Origin: RYN-122 sp963761655
GTDB lineage: Bacteria > Actinomycetota > Actinomycetes > Mycobacteriales > SCTD01
NCBI GenBank assembly: GCA_963761655.1
Contig: CAVXHI010000002.1
Location: 1 to 64,000, forward strand
Reading direction: 5' to 3'
Length of the DNA: 64,000 bases
The position numbers and the translations under genes are program-made. Below, piece by piece: positions 55,960 through 64,000 of this stretch. A model generated the notes under the pieces. That model made no database searches. It saw nothing but the letters and a program-made list of their open reading frames with translations, and had not been told where the DNA came from. How positions within the stretch are numbered: the first letter of the stretch is position 1; each line of letters starts with the position of its first letter.

Positions 55960-57917
55960 GCGGTGCTCCCTGAGTGGTGGGTGACGGTGAAGACGTGCGC
56001 CGGCTCGGAGAACGGGTCGAGCCGGACGTAGTTGGCGGTGCCCCACGTGTACTCGGCGCCCGTGACCTCGTCGCGGACCTGGACGGTCCGGTCCCAGTCC
56101 GAGCCGAGCGCGGGCAGGTCCAGGTGCACGGTGGCCTCGCGGGCGCCGTGCGGGTCGAGGTTGACGACCACGAGGACGACGTCGTCGCCGGTCCGCTTGG
56201 ACCAGCACAGGACGTCGGGGGAGTCGACCTCGTGGAAGACGATGTTGCGCATCCAGTGCGTCGCGGGGTGCTCCCGCCGGAACCGGTTGAGCATCGTGAG
56301 GTACGGCGCGAGGGTGTTCTGCGGCTGGCTCCAGTCGCGGGGCCGGTAGGAGTACTTCTCCGAGTCCGCGTACTCCTCGCTGCCGGGCTTGACGGCGACG
56401 TGCTCGTACAGCTCGAACCCGGCGTACACGCCGTACGTGGGCGCGAGCAGGGCCGCCAGCACCGCCCGGACCTTGAACACGGGAGGGCCGCCGTACTGCA
56501 GCGACGCGTGCAGGATGTCCGGCGTGTTCACGAAGAAGTTCGGGCGCATGTGGTCGCTGGCCTCGGCGAGCTCGAGCGCGTACTCCTGCAGCTCGGTCTT
56601 GCCGGTCCGCCAGGTGAAGTACGTGTAGCTCTGCGTGAAGCCGATCTTCGCCAGCTCGTGCATCATCGCCGGCCGCGTGAACGCCTCGGCCAGCCACAGC
56701 ACGTCCGGGTCGGTCGTCTTGACCTCGGCGATGAGGCGCTGCCAGAAGGCCAGCGGCTTGGTGTGGGGGTTGTCGACGCGGAAGATCCGGACGCCGTGCG
56801 AGGTCCAGTGCCGCACGACCCGCAGGACCTCGGCGTAGATCCCCTCGGGGTCGTTGTCGAAGTTGATCGGGTAGATGTCCTGGTACTTCTTCGGCGGGTT
56901 CTCGGCGTAGGCGATCGTGCCGTCGGCGCGCGTCGTGAACCACTCCGGGTGGTCCTTCGCCCAGGGGTGGTCGGGCGCGGCCTGCAGGGCGAGGTCGAGC
57001 GCGACCTCCATGCCGAGCTCCGTGGTGCGCGCGACGAAGGCGTCGAAGTCCTCGAGGGTGCCGAGGTCGGGGTGGACGGCGTCGTGGCCGCCCTCGTCCG
57101 AGCCGATGGCCCAGGGGGAGCCGGGGTCGTGCGGGCCGATGTCGGTGGGCCTGCCACCGGGGAACTCCGCCGTGTTCGGGCCCTTGCGGTTGACCTTGCC
57201 GATGGGGTGGACCGGGGGGAGGTAGACGACGTCGAAGCCCATCTCGGCGACGGCGGGCAGGCGCTCCATCGCCGTGCGGAACGTGCCGGAGCGCACCACG
57301 CCGTCGGCGTCGGGCGCGGCGCCCTCGCTGCGCGGGAAGAACTCGTACCAGGCGCCGTACAGGGCGCGCTGCCGGTCGACCCAGACCTCGCGGCGCGGGC
57401 CCTCGCTGACGAGGCGCCGGAGCGGCTGCTCGTGGCACAGCCGCTGGACCTCGGCCGTGGTGGCCTCGCCCAGCCGCTCGAGCGGGTCGCGTGTGCCGTC
57501 GCGCAGCGCCTTCGCCAGGCGCTTGCCCGCCTTGTCGGCCAGCTGCTCGAACAGCCGGGCGCCCTCCTCGAGCATGACGTCGACGTCGACGCCCGCCTCG
57601 ATCTTGAGGGGTGCGTCGTGGAGCCAGGTGCCGAGCGGGTCGTCCCAGCCGCGGACGACGAAGGACCACAGGCCCACGGCGTCGAGCAGCAGGGGAGCGC
57701 TCCACTCGTCGGTCCCGGTCTCGCCCGGCGCCATGCGCACGGGCGGCCGGGCGGCGCCGTCGGGACCGGTGACGACGACGTCGCACCCGACCGCGTCGTG
57801 CCCCTCCCGGAAGACCCGCGCCCTCACCGTGAGTTCCTCGCCCGTGACGGCGCGTGCGGGGTAGTCCCCGCACGAGACCGTGGGCCTGACAGCTGTGACT
57901 GCGATGCGTCCGATCAT
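55956..57917 (-). CDS. glgE: alpha-1,4-glucan:maltose-1-phosphate maltosyltransferase
   Basis: Transfers maltosyl units from maltose-1-phosphate to growing alpha-1,4-glucan. 653 residues. Catalytic Asp in IFRVDNPHTKPLAFW, Glu in LWLAEAFTRP; hallmark YLPPVHPIGKVNRKGPN and an N-terminal beta domain. ATG 57917 follows AGGGG and starts IGRIAVTAVRP; an ATG at 57953 gives a poor extension. First gene of the operon glgE-treS-mak-glgB, divergent from glgP. Confidence 0.96.
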
Positions 57918-57969
57918 CGAGCGGGCCCCTACCCCTGAGTCGGTGCCCCACACAGCGCGGTCTGGGCCC

Positions 57970-57975
57970 TAGGGT
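57970..57975 (+). promoter_or_regulatory. -10 box TAGGGT before glgP
   Basis: TAGGGT ends 8 bases before GTG 57984, with no ribosome site; a leaderless glgP start is likely. The 66-base gap to glgE must carry both promoters. Confidence 0.4.
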
Positions 57976-57983
57976 CCGTCCTC

Positions 57984-60533
57984 GTGAGAGCACTCCGCCG
58001 GTTCACCGTCCGCCTCGCGCTGCCCGCGCCGCTCGCCCCCCTCGGGGAGCTCGTGCTCAACCTGCGCTGGTCGTGGCACAGCCCGTCGATCGACCTGTTC
58101 GCCTCGGTCGACCCCGCGACCTGGGAGGCCGTCGACAAGGACCCGGTCCGCCTGCTGGGCGAGGTCGCTCCCGAGCGGCTCGCCGAGCTCGCGGCGGACA
58201 AGGGCTTCCTGGCCCGGCTGGCCGACGCCCACGCCGACCTGCAGCAGTACCTCACCGAGGACAAGTGGTACCAGGGCCTTCCCGACGCCCCGGCCTCGAT
58301 CGCCTACTTCTCGCCCGAGTTCGGGATCACCGAGGTGCTGCCGCAGTACTCCGGCGGCCTGGGCATCCTCGCCGGCGACCACCTCAAGGCGGCGTCCGAC
58401 CTCGGCGTCCCGATCCTCGGCGTCGGTCTGCTCTACCGGGCCGGCTACTTCAAGCAGAGCCTCAACGCCGAGGGCTGGCAGCAGGAGCGCTACCCCCCGC
58501 TCGACCCCTACGGCCTGCCGCTGTCGCAGGTCGTCGACGGCGACGGCGCCCCGCTCGTCATCGGCATCGGCATGCCGGAGGGCCGCACCCTGCACGCGCA
58601 GGTCTGGAAGGCGCAGGTCGGCCGGGTGCCGCTGCTGCTGCTGGACTCCGACGTCGAGCAGAACGACCCGGGCATGCGCGAGGTCACCGACCGCCTCTAC
58701 GGCGGCGGCACCGACCACCGCCTGCACCAGGAGATGCTGCTGGGCATCGGCGGCGTCCGGGCCATCCGCGCCTACACCGCGCTCACCGGCGACCCGGCGC
58801 CCGAGGTGTTCCACACCAACGAGGGCCACGCCGGCTTCCTCGGCCTGGAGCGCGTCCGCGAGCTGGTCGAGACCGGACTGTCCTACGACGAGGCGAAGGA
58901 GGCGGTCCGCGCCGGCACCGTCTTCACCACCCACACGCCCGTCCCGGCCGGCATCGACCGCTTCCCGCGCGACCTCATCGCCAAGTACTTCGGCGGCGAC
59001 AACGCCGTGCCGGGGGTGCCGGTCGACAGCATCCTCGCGCTCGGCGCCGAGGAGGACCCGGGCGTGTTCAACATGGCCCACATGGGCCTGCGCATGGCCC
59101 AGCGCCGCAACGGCGTCGCGAAGCTGCACGGCGTCGTCAGCCGCGGGATGTTCAGCGACCTGTGGCCCGGCTTCGACAGCAGCGAGGTGCCGATCAGCTC
59201 GGTCACCAACGGCGTCCACGCCCCCACCTGGGTGCAGCGCGAGGTGTTCGCGCTCGGCGAGAAGACCGTCGGCAAGGGCCTCACCGAGGAGGCGCAGGGC
59301 TGGGAGGCCATCGCCTCGGTGCCGGGCAAGGACGTCTGGGACGTCCGCCGCGTCCTGCGCGAGCGCCTCGTCCACGAGGTCCGTCGCCGGCTGCGCGCCT
59401 CCTGGCAGCAGCGCGGGGCGACGTCGGCCGAGCTCGCCTGGACCGACGGCGTCTTCGACCCCGACGTGCTGACCATCGGCTTCGCCCGCCGGGTGCCGAG
59501 CTACAAGCGGCTCACGCTGATGATGCGCGACCCGGAGCGGCTGCGGTCGATCCTGCTGCACCCCGAGCAGCCCGTGCAGTTCGTCATCGCCGGCAAGGCC
59601 CACCCCGCCGACGACGGCGGCAAGCAGCTCGTGCAGGAGATCGTCCGCTACGCCGACGCCGCCGACGTCCGGCACCGGATCGTGTTCCTGCCCGACTACG
59701 ACATCGGCATGGCGCGCTACCTCTACGGCGGCTGCGACGTCTGGCTGAACAACCCGCTGCGCCCGCTCGAGGCCTGCGGCACCTCCGGCATGAAGGCCGC
59801 CCTGAACGGCGGCCTGAACCTGTCGATCCTGGACGGGTGGTGGGACGAGATGTACGACGGCGAGAACGGCTGGGCCATCCCCACCGCCGACGGCGTCGAG
59901 GACCCGCACCGCCGCGACGACCTCGAGGCGTCCGCGCTGTACGACCTCATCGAGGGCCAGGTCCGCACCCGCTTCTACGACCGGGGCGAGGACGGCGTCC
60001 CGGCCCGCTGGGTCGACATGGTCCGGCACACCCTGCAGTCGCTCGGGCCGAAGGTCCTCGCCAGCCGCATGGTCCGCGACTACGTGCACGAGCTGTACGC
60101 GCCGTCCGCCGTGGCCTCCCGGGGCCTGGCGGCGAGCTCGTTCGGTCCGGCGAAGGAGCTGGCCGGCTGGCGCACGCAGGTCGCCCAGGCGTGGCCGCAG
60201 GTGCGGGTCGCGCACGTCGAGGCCGTCGGTGTCGGTGACGCACCGGAGGTCGGTGCCGTCCTGACCGTCCGCGCCAGCGTCGACCTCGCGGGCATCGACC
60301 CCGCCTCGGTGCAGGTGTCGGTCGCCTACGGACGCGTCGACGAGGCCGACGAGCTCAAGGCCCCCAAGGTGCTGCCGCTGGCGCCCACGGGCCCTGGCGA
60401 CGACGGCCTGCCGCGCTTCGAGGGGCAGGTGCCGCTGGAGCGTGCCGGCTCCTTCGGGTACACCGTCCGCGTGCTGCCGCACCACGCGCTGCTGCCCGCC
60501 GACGCCGACCTCGGGCTGGTCACGACTGCCTGA
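57984..60533 (+). CDS. glgP: alpha-glucan phosphorylase
   Basis: Releases glucose-1-phosphate from alpha-glucan. 849 residues, GT35, with the N-terminal DUF3417 module (VLNLRWSWHSPSIDLFA). The PLP Lys is in GTSGMKAALNGGLNLSILDGWW; PSYKRLTLMM and the active-site HTNEGHAGF are present. A C-terminal ~120-residue domain with VLTVRASVDLAGIDP is typical of the actinobacterial form. Its last bases overlap the next gene. Confidence 0.96.
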   Translation: MRALRRFTVRLALPAPLAPLGELVLNLRWSWHSPSIDLFASVDPATWEAVDKDPVRLLGEVAPERLAELAADKGFLARLADAHADLQQYLTEDKWYQGLPDAPASIAYFSPEFGITEVLPQYSGGLGILAGDHLKAASDLGVPILGVGLLYRAGYFKQSLNAEGWQQERYPPLDPYGLPLSQVVDGDGAPLVIGIGMPEGRTLHAQVWKAQVGRVPLLLLDSDVEQNDPGMREVTDRLYGGGTDHRLHQEMLLGIGGVRAIRAYTALTGDPAPEVFHTNEGHAGFLGLERVRELVETGLSYDEAKEAVRAGTVFTTHTPVPAGIDRFPRDLIAKYFGGDNAVPGVPVDSILALGAEEDPGVFNMAHMGLRMAQRRNGVAKLHGVVSRGMFSDLWPGFDSSEVPISSVTNGVHAPTWVQREVFALGEKTVGKGLTEEAQGWEAIASVPGKDVWDVRRVLRERLVHEVRRRLRASWQQRGATSAELAWTDGVFDPDVLTIGFARRVPSYKRLTLMMRDPERLRSILLHPEQPVQFVIAGKAHPADDGGKQLVQEIVRYADAADVRHRIVFLPDYDIGMARYLYGGCDVWLNNPLRPLEACGTSGMKAALNGGLNLSILDGWWDEMYDGENGWAIPTADGVEDPHRRDDLEASALYDLIEGQVRTRFYDRGEDGVPARWVDMVRHTLQSLGPKVLASRMVRDYVHELYAPSAVASRGLAASSFGPAKELAGWRTQVAQAWPQVRVAHVEAVGVGDAPEVGAVLTVRASVDLAGIDPASVQVSVAYGRVDEADELKAPKVLPLAPTGPGDDGLPRFEGQVPLERAGSFGYTVRVLPHHALLPADADLGLVTTA

Positions 60534-61005
60534 CGTCGCGGCCCTGCAGCTCCTGCTGCCCGGCGCCGAGCCGCTCCTGGACGCCGTCCGGGGGAGGGAC
60601 GGCGTCGGGCTGCTCGAGCCGGCGCACGTGTCGCTGGGCTACCCGTGGCGGCCGGCCGCCGAGGCCGACCCGGACCTGGTGCGGCTCGCCGCCGCGGTGG
60701 TGCCGGCCTTCGCGGTGCGCTTCGCGCGGCTGTCGCGGTTCGCGCCCGACCTGCGCGGCCGCGTGCTGCTGCACGTCGTGCCCGACGACGACGCCCCCGT
60801 CCGGCGCCTGGCCGGACTGCTCGGTGGCGACCTCCGCGCCACGCACCTGTCCGTGGCCCGGGTGCTCGCAGGCACCGACGTGGACGAGGTCGCCGCGCGG
60901 GTCGAGCCGCTCCTGCCGCTCGTGTGCCGGGTCGAGGAGCTGGAGCTGACGGTCCAGCAGGACGGCGCCTGGCTGCCCGGGACCAGGTTCCCGCTCAGGT
61001 CGTGA
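60526..61005 (+). CDS. 2H-phosphoesterase-like (2'-5' RNA ligase family) protein
   Basis: About 159 residues. Two spaced His motifs, AHVSLGYPW and THLSVARV, fit the HxSx pairs of the 2H phosphoesterase superfamily. The fold would act on cyclic phosphates of RNA or nucleotides; the substrate is unknown. No clear ATG, GTG or TTG: homology seems to begin at DVAALQLLLPG, near a CTG at 60526 that overlaps the end of glgP. Start unresolved. Confidence 0.65.
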   Translation: MPDVAALQLLLPGAEPLLDAVRGRDGVGLLEPAHVSLGYPWRPAAEADPDLVRLAAAVVPAFAVRFARLSRFAPDLRGRVLLHVVPDDDAPVRRLAGLLGGDLRATHLSVARVLAGTDVDEVAARVEPLLPLVCRVEELELTVQQDGAWLPGTRFPLRS

Positions 61006-61008
61006 GCG

Positions 61009-63090
61009 TCACAGCGCCCTGAGCAGCACGACCGAGCGTCCGGTCAGGGGCAGCGTGCTCCCGGCCGGGTGCTCGTTCCCGGCGGCCGGCCGCTCGGTCG
61101 TGGTGTCGAGCAGCACCCGGTAGGCGTGCGCCCACGGGCGCGAGGGCAGCCGGAACCCGACGTCGTCGGGGCCGGCGTGCAGCAGCAGCAGGAACGAGTC
61201 GTCGACGACGTCCTCGCCCCGGGGGCCGCGCGTGCGGATGCCGCGCCCGTCCAGGTGCATGCCGAGGGTCGGGGCCCCACCGGCGAACCACTGCTCGTCG
61301 GTGACCTGCGTGCCCGCCGGGGAGAACCAGGCGAGGTCCTTCACGACGTCGTCGCGGACGGTCCGGCCCTCGAAGAACGCGGTCTGCCGGAACACGGGGT
61401 GCGCCCGGCGCAGCTGCAGCAGGGCGGTGGTCCAGGCGAGCAGGTCCGCGGCGTCGGCGTCGTGCTCCCACGGCATCCACGACAGCGGACCGTCCTGGCA
61501 GTAGGCGTTGTTGTTGCCGTCCTGCGTGCGCCGGACCTCGTCGCCCATGGACAGCATCGGGACGCCGGTCGACAGCAGCAGGGTCGCGAGCATGTTCCGT
61601 GCCTGCCGCCGGCGCAGGGCGCCCACGGCCGGGTCGTCGGTCTCGCCCTCGACCCCGCAGTTCCAGCCGCGGTTGTGCGACTCGCCGTCGCGGTTGCCCT
61701 CGCCGTTGGCCTCGTTGCGCTTGGTCTCGTACGTCGTGAGGTCGCGGAGGGTGAAGCCGTCGTGGGCCGTGACGAAGTTGATCGAGGCGTAGGGGCGGCG
61801 TCCGTCGTCCTGGTAGAGGTCGCTGCTCCCGGACAGCCGGTAGGCGAGCTCGCGGACGCCCTGCTCCTCACCGGACCAGACGCTGCGCACCGTGTCGCGG
61901 TACTTGCCGTTCCACTCGGTCCACAGCGGCGGGAACTCGCCGACCTGGTAGCCGCCCTCGCCGACGTCCCACGGCTCGGCCACGAGCTTCACCTGGTTGA
62001 CCACCGGGTCCTGGTGGATCACGTCGAAGAACGCCGACAGCTTGTCGACGTCGTGGAAGGAACGGGCCAGGGCGGAGGCGAGGTCGAAGCGGAAGCCGTC
62101 GACGTGCATCTCGGTGACCCAGTAGCGCAACGAGTCCATGAGCAGCTGCAGGACGTGCGGGTTGCGGGCGTCGAGGGTGTTGCCGCAGCCGGTGTAGTCG
62201 CGGTAGCGGGAGCGGTCCTGCTCGAGGCGGTAGTAGCTCGGGTTGTCGATGCCGCGGAAGGCCAGGGTGGGACCGGTCTCGTCGCCCTCGGCCGTGTGGT
62301 TGTAGACGACGTCGAGCAGCACCTCGATGCCGGCCGCGTGCAGGCTGCGGACCATCGCCTTGAACTCGCGCACCTGCTCGCCGCGGCTGCCGCTGGCGGA
62401 GAACCCGGCGTGGGGGGCGAAGTAGCCGAGGGTGTTGTAGCCCCAGTGGTTCGTGAGGCCGGCCTTGAGCAGGTGCGGCTCGGACACGAAGTGGTGCACC
62501 GGCAGCAGCTCGACGGCGGTGACGCCGAGGCGCTGCAGGTGCTCGATCGCGGCGGGGTGGCCGAGGCCGGCGTACGTGCCGCGCAGGGCGGCCGGGACGT
62601 CGGGGTTCCGCGCGGTGAAGCCCTTCACGTGCAGCTCGTAGACGACGGTGTCGGACCACGCGGTGGCCGGCCGGCGGTCGTCGCCCCACGGGAAGGCGTC
62701 GTGCACGACGACCGAGCGCGGCACGTGCGGCGCGCTGTCGACCCCGACCGTGGACGACAGCACCGACGGGTCGAGCCGGAACTCGCCCTCGACGGCCCGG
62801 GCGTACGGGTCGACGAGCAGCTTGCTGCGGTCGAACCGCAGGCCGTGGGCGGGGTCGTGCGGCCCGTCGACGCGGAACCCGTAGCGCTGCCCCGGACCGA
62901 CCTGGGGCAGGTACCCGTGCCAGACGTGGTGGGTCGACTCCTCGAGCGGCACGCGCGTCTCGCGGCCCTGCTCGTCGAAGAGGCAGACGTCGACCGCCCG
63001 TCCGAGGGGGGAGAACAGGGCGACGTTCGTCCCCTCGCCGTCCCAGGTCGCGCCGAGGGGCGAGGGGCGTCCGGGCCAGGGGCGGGTCAT
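61009..63090 (-). CDS. glgX: glycogen debranching enzyme GlgX
   Basis: Isoamylase-type removal of branch chains. 693 residues. CBM48 PFSxxATWDGEGTNVALFSPL-like start; catalytic Asp in GFRFDLASAL, Glu in LVAEPWDVGEGGYQ, Asp in NFVTAHDGFTLRDL; WNCGVEG and NNAYCQDGPLSWM are family marks. ATG 63090. Convergent with the 2H gene, 3 bases between stops. It completes glycogen breakdown with glgP. Confidence 0.95.
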   Translation of the reverse strand: MTRPWPGRPSPLGATWDGEGTNVALFSPLGRAVDVCLFDEQGRETRVPLEESTHHVWHGYLPQVGPGQRYGFRVDGPHDPAHGLRFDRSKLLVDPYARAVEGEFRLDPSVLSSTVGVDSAPHVPRSVVVHDAFPWGDDRRPATAWSDTVVYELHVKGFTARNPDVPAALRGTYAGLGHPAAIEHLQRLGVTAVELLPVHHFVSEPHLLKAGLTNHWGYNTLGYFAPHAGFSASGSRGEQVREFKAMVRSLHAAGIEVLLDVVYNHTAEGDETGPTLAFRGIDNPSYYRLEQDRSRYRDYTGCGNTLDARNPHVLQLLMDSLRYWVTEMHVDGFRFDLASALARSFHDVDKLSAFFDVIHQDPVVNQVKLVAEPWDVGEGGYQVGEFPPLWTEWNGKYRDTVRSVWSGEEQGVRELAYRLSGSSDLYQDDGRRPYASINFVTAHDGFTLRDLTTYETKRNEANGEGNRDGESHNRGWNCGVEGETDDPAVGALRRRQARNMLATLLLSTGVPMLSMGDEVRRTQDGNNNAYCQDGPLSWMPWEHDADAADLLAWTTALLQLRRAHPVFRQTAFFEGRTVRDDVVKDLAWFSPAGTQVTDEQWFAGGAPTLGMHLDGRGIRTRGPRGEDVVDDSFLLLLHAGPDDVGFRLPSRPWAHAYRVLLDTTTERPAAGNEHPAGSTLPLTGRSVVLLRAL

Positions 63091-63104
63091 CCCAGCAGTC
63101 TCCG

Positions 63105-63986
63105 CTACGCGCGTGCCCGCCCCCGGCGCTCGTGCGGGAGCAGGTCCGCGAGCGAGGTCCCCGGGGGCAGGACGACCGCCGTGCCGCGGCGTCGTCGTTC
63201 GAGCATCGCGTGCACGACCAGCGCGTTGCGCAGGAGCGTCGCGAACTCCTCGGGCTCCGACAGCAGCCAGCCGTGGTGACCGCGCACGACCTCCGCGGGC
63301 AGGCTGCTGGCGACGTCGGCCAGGGCCCCGGGGGCGATCACGCGGTCGTCGTCGCCCCACACGAACAGCACGGGCAGGCCGCGGGCCACCAGCGCCTCCG
63401 CCTCCTTCGCGAGCGACGCCGTGAGCGCGAGCCGACCGGTCAGCGCGAGGGTGAGCGGCTTGCGCAGCACGTTGGGCAGGAAGTCGCGCAGCATGGCGGG
63501 CGCCGTCCGGAGCAGCTCACCGGGCTGGAGCTCGCCGACCGTGCCGGCGGCCCAGCGCAGCCACGAGGCGTCGACCATGCCGCGGCGGACGCCGGGTGCG
63601 CCGCCGACGGAGTTCACGAGGGTGAGCGAGCGGACGAGGTCGGGCCGGTCGGTGGCCAGCCGCAGGGCGACCCCGCCGCCGAACGAGTGCCCGACGACGA
63701 ACGGCGGGTGCTCGAGCCCGAGGACGTCGACCAGGCGGCCGATCCGCTCGGCGAAGGCCGACAGGTGGACCCCGGTGAGGGGCGGGCCGTCGCTGCCGCC
63801 GAACCCGGGCAGGCAGGGCGCGATGACCCGCACGCCGGCGTCCGTCAGGCGCAGGACGCCGTCGGCGTAGCTGCGGGGGGTGAGCCCCCAGCCGTGCAGG
63901 AACAGCAGCGGCTCGCCCTCGCCGGCCTCCATGAGGCGGACCCGGGCGCCGTCGACCTCGACGTCGCGCCAGACGGGTGTGCTCAC
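63105..63986 (-). CDS. alpha/beta hydrolase
   Basis: 293 residues. Oxyanion region LLFLHGWGLTPRSYA, nucleophile elbow VVGHSFGGGVALRLA, Asp in FVWGDDDRVIAP, His in VRGHHGWLLSEP. MhpC/haloperoxidase-type fold; the substrate is unknown. GTG 63986 with AGGAGG 4 bases upstream. It lies just upstream of glgX in the same direction, 14 bases apart, and may be co-transcribed. Confidence 0.87.
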   Translation of the reverse strand: MSTPVWRDVEVDGARVRLMEAGEGEPLLFLHGWGLTPRSYADGVLRLTDAGVRVIAPCLPGFGGSDGPPLTGVHLSAFAERIGRLVDVLGLEHPPFVVGHSFGGGVALRLATDRPDLVRSLTLVNSVGGAPGVRRGMVDASWLRWAAGTVGELQPGELLRTAPAMLRDFLPNVLRKPLTLALTGRLALTASLAKEAEALVARGLPVLFVWGDDDRVIAPGALADVASSLPAEVVRGHHGWLLSEPEEFATLLRNALVVHAMLERRRRGTAVVLPPGTSLADLLPHERRGRARA

Positions 63987-64000
63987 GGGCCTCCTGTCGG

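Noticed and set aside
57918..57953. ATG 57953 as start of glgE
   Set aside because: The 12 added residues lack similarity to the family, and ATG 57917 has an AGGGG site and the expected first residues.

Overview
This 64-kb window comes from the chromosome of a very GC-rich actinobacterium (Actinomycetota). The evidence is the strong G/C bias at third codon positions, frequent GTG starts, the NucS mismatch endonuclease, the GlgE/TreS/maltokinase alpha-glucan pathway, DUF2550 after atpC, and an Asp-type MurA. Genus cannot be decided from the sequence alone. There is no tRNA, rRNA, CRISPR array, transposase, prophage gene or attachment site, and no gene-free stretch longer than about 210 bases. 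It reads as dense core chromosome with small accessory genes.

Layout. 1-9981: 3' part of glyA, a wecA-type glycosyl-1-phosphate transferase, two small membrane proteins and the full F1Fo ATP synthase operon (atpB-E-F-H-A-G-D-C). The first 5.7 kb carry at least a dozen single-base frame breaks that look like sequence errors. 10-17.2 kb: DUF2550, cobalamin adenosyltransferase, an ECF sigma factor with a coupled membrane protein, rhodanese, murA, a STAS protein, a metalloprotease and a ZIP-like protein. 17.4-37.6 kb: genes of the B12-dependent ethylmalonyl-CoA (EMC) route (ethylmalonyl-CoA mutase MeaA, a tandem-duplicated 3-hydroxybutyryl-CoA dehydrogenase, crotonyl-CoA carboxylase/reductase, epimerase, thiolase, MeaB), interspersed with nucS, a DUF4331 protein, a PAS-PP2C phosphatase, secreted proteins, and a DivIVA protein coupled to an AI-2E-type exporter. 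37.8-47.6 kb: a form II CO-dehydrogenase-like operon (coxS-L-M-D-E, an XdhC-MobA fusion, coxG), then NUDIX and moaA on the other strand. 47.7-50.2 kb: a tiny secreted peptide, a thioredoxin-like protein and a serine hydrolase. 50.2-63.1 kb: glgE-treS-mak-glgB divergent from glgP, then glgX. An alpha/beta hydrolase closes the window.

How it works together. The adenosyltransferase supplies adenosylcobalamin for MeaA, and MeaB protects the mutase. Thiolase, dehydrogenase, Ccr, epimerase and mutase are consecutive EMC steps from acetyl-CoA. A nearly identical 16-bp palindrome lies before both the dehydrogenase and ccr, suggesting a shared regulator. MoaA and the XdhC/MobA proteins serve the molybdenum cofactor of the Cox enzyme. 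GlgE, TreS, Mak, GlgB, GlgP and GlgX together make, branch and mobilise alpha-glucan.

Regulatory signals read by eye: a shared ECF-type promoter (GAGGCAACC-N16-CGTC) before the sigma gene and the STAS gene; a different promoter (GGCAGGAAC-N14/15-CGAAG) at identical distance before two secreted-protein genes; TAnnnT boxes 6-8 nt before several start codons, implying leaderless mRNAs; and long perfect GC hairpins as terminators.
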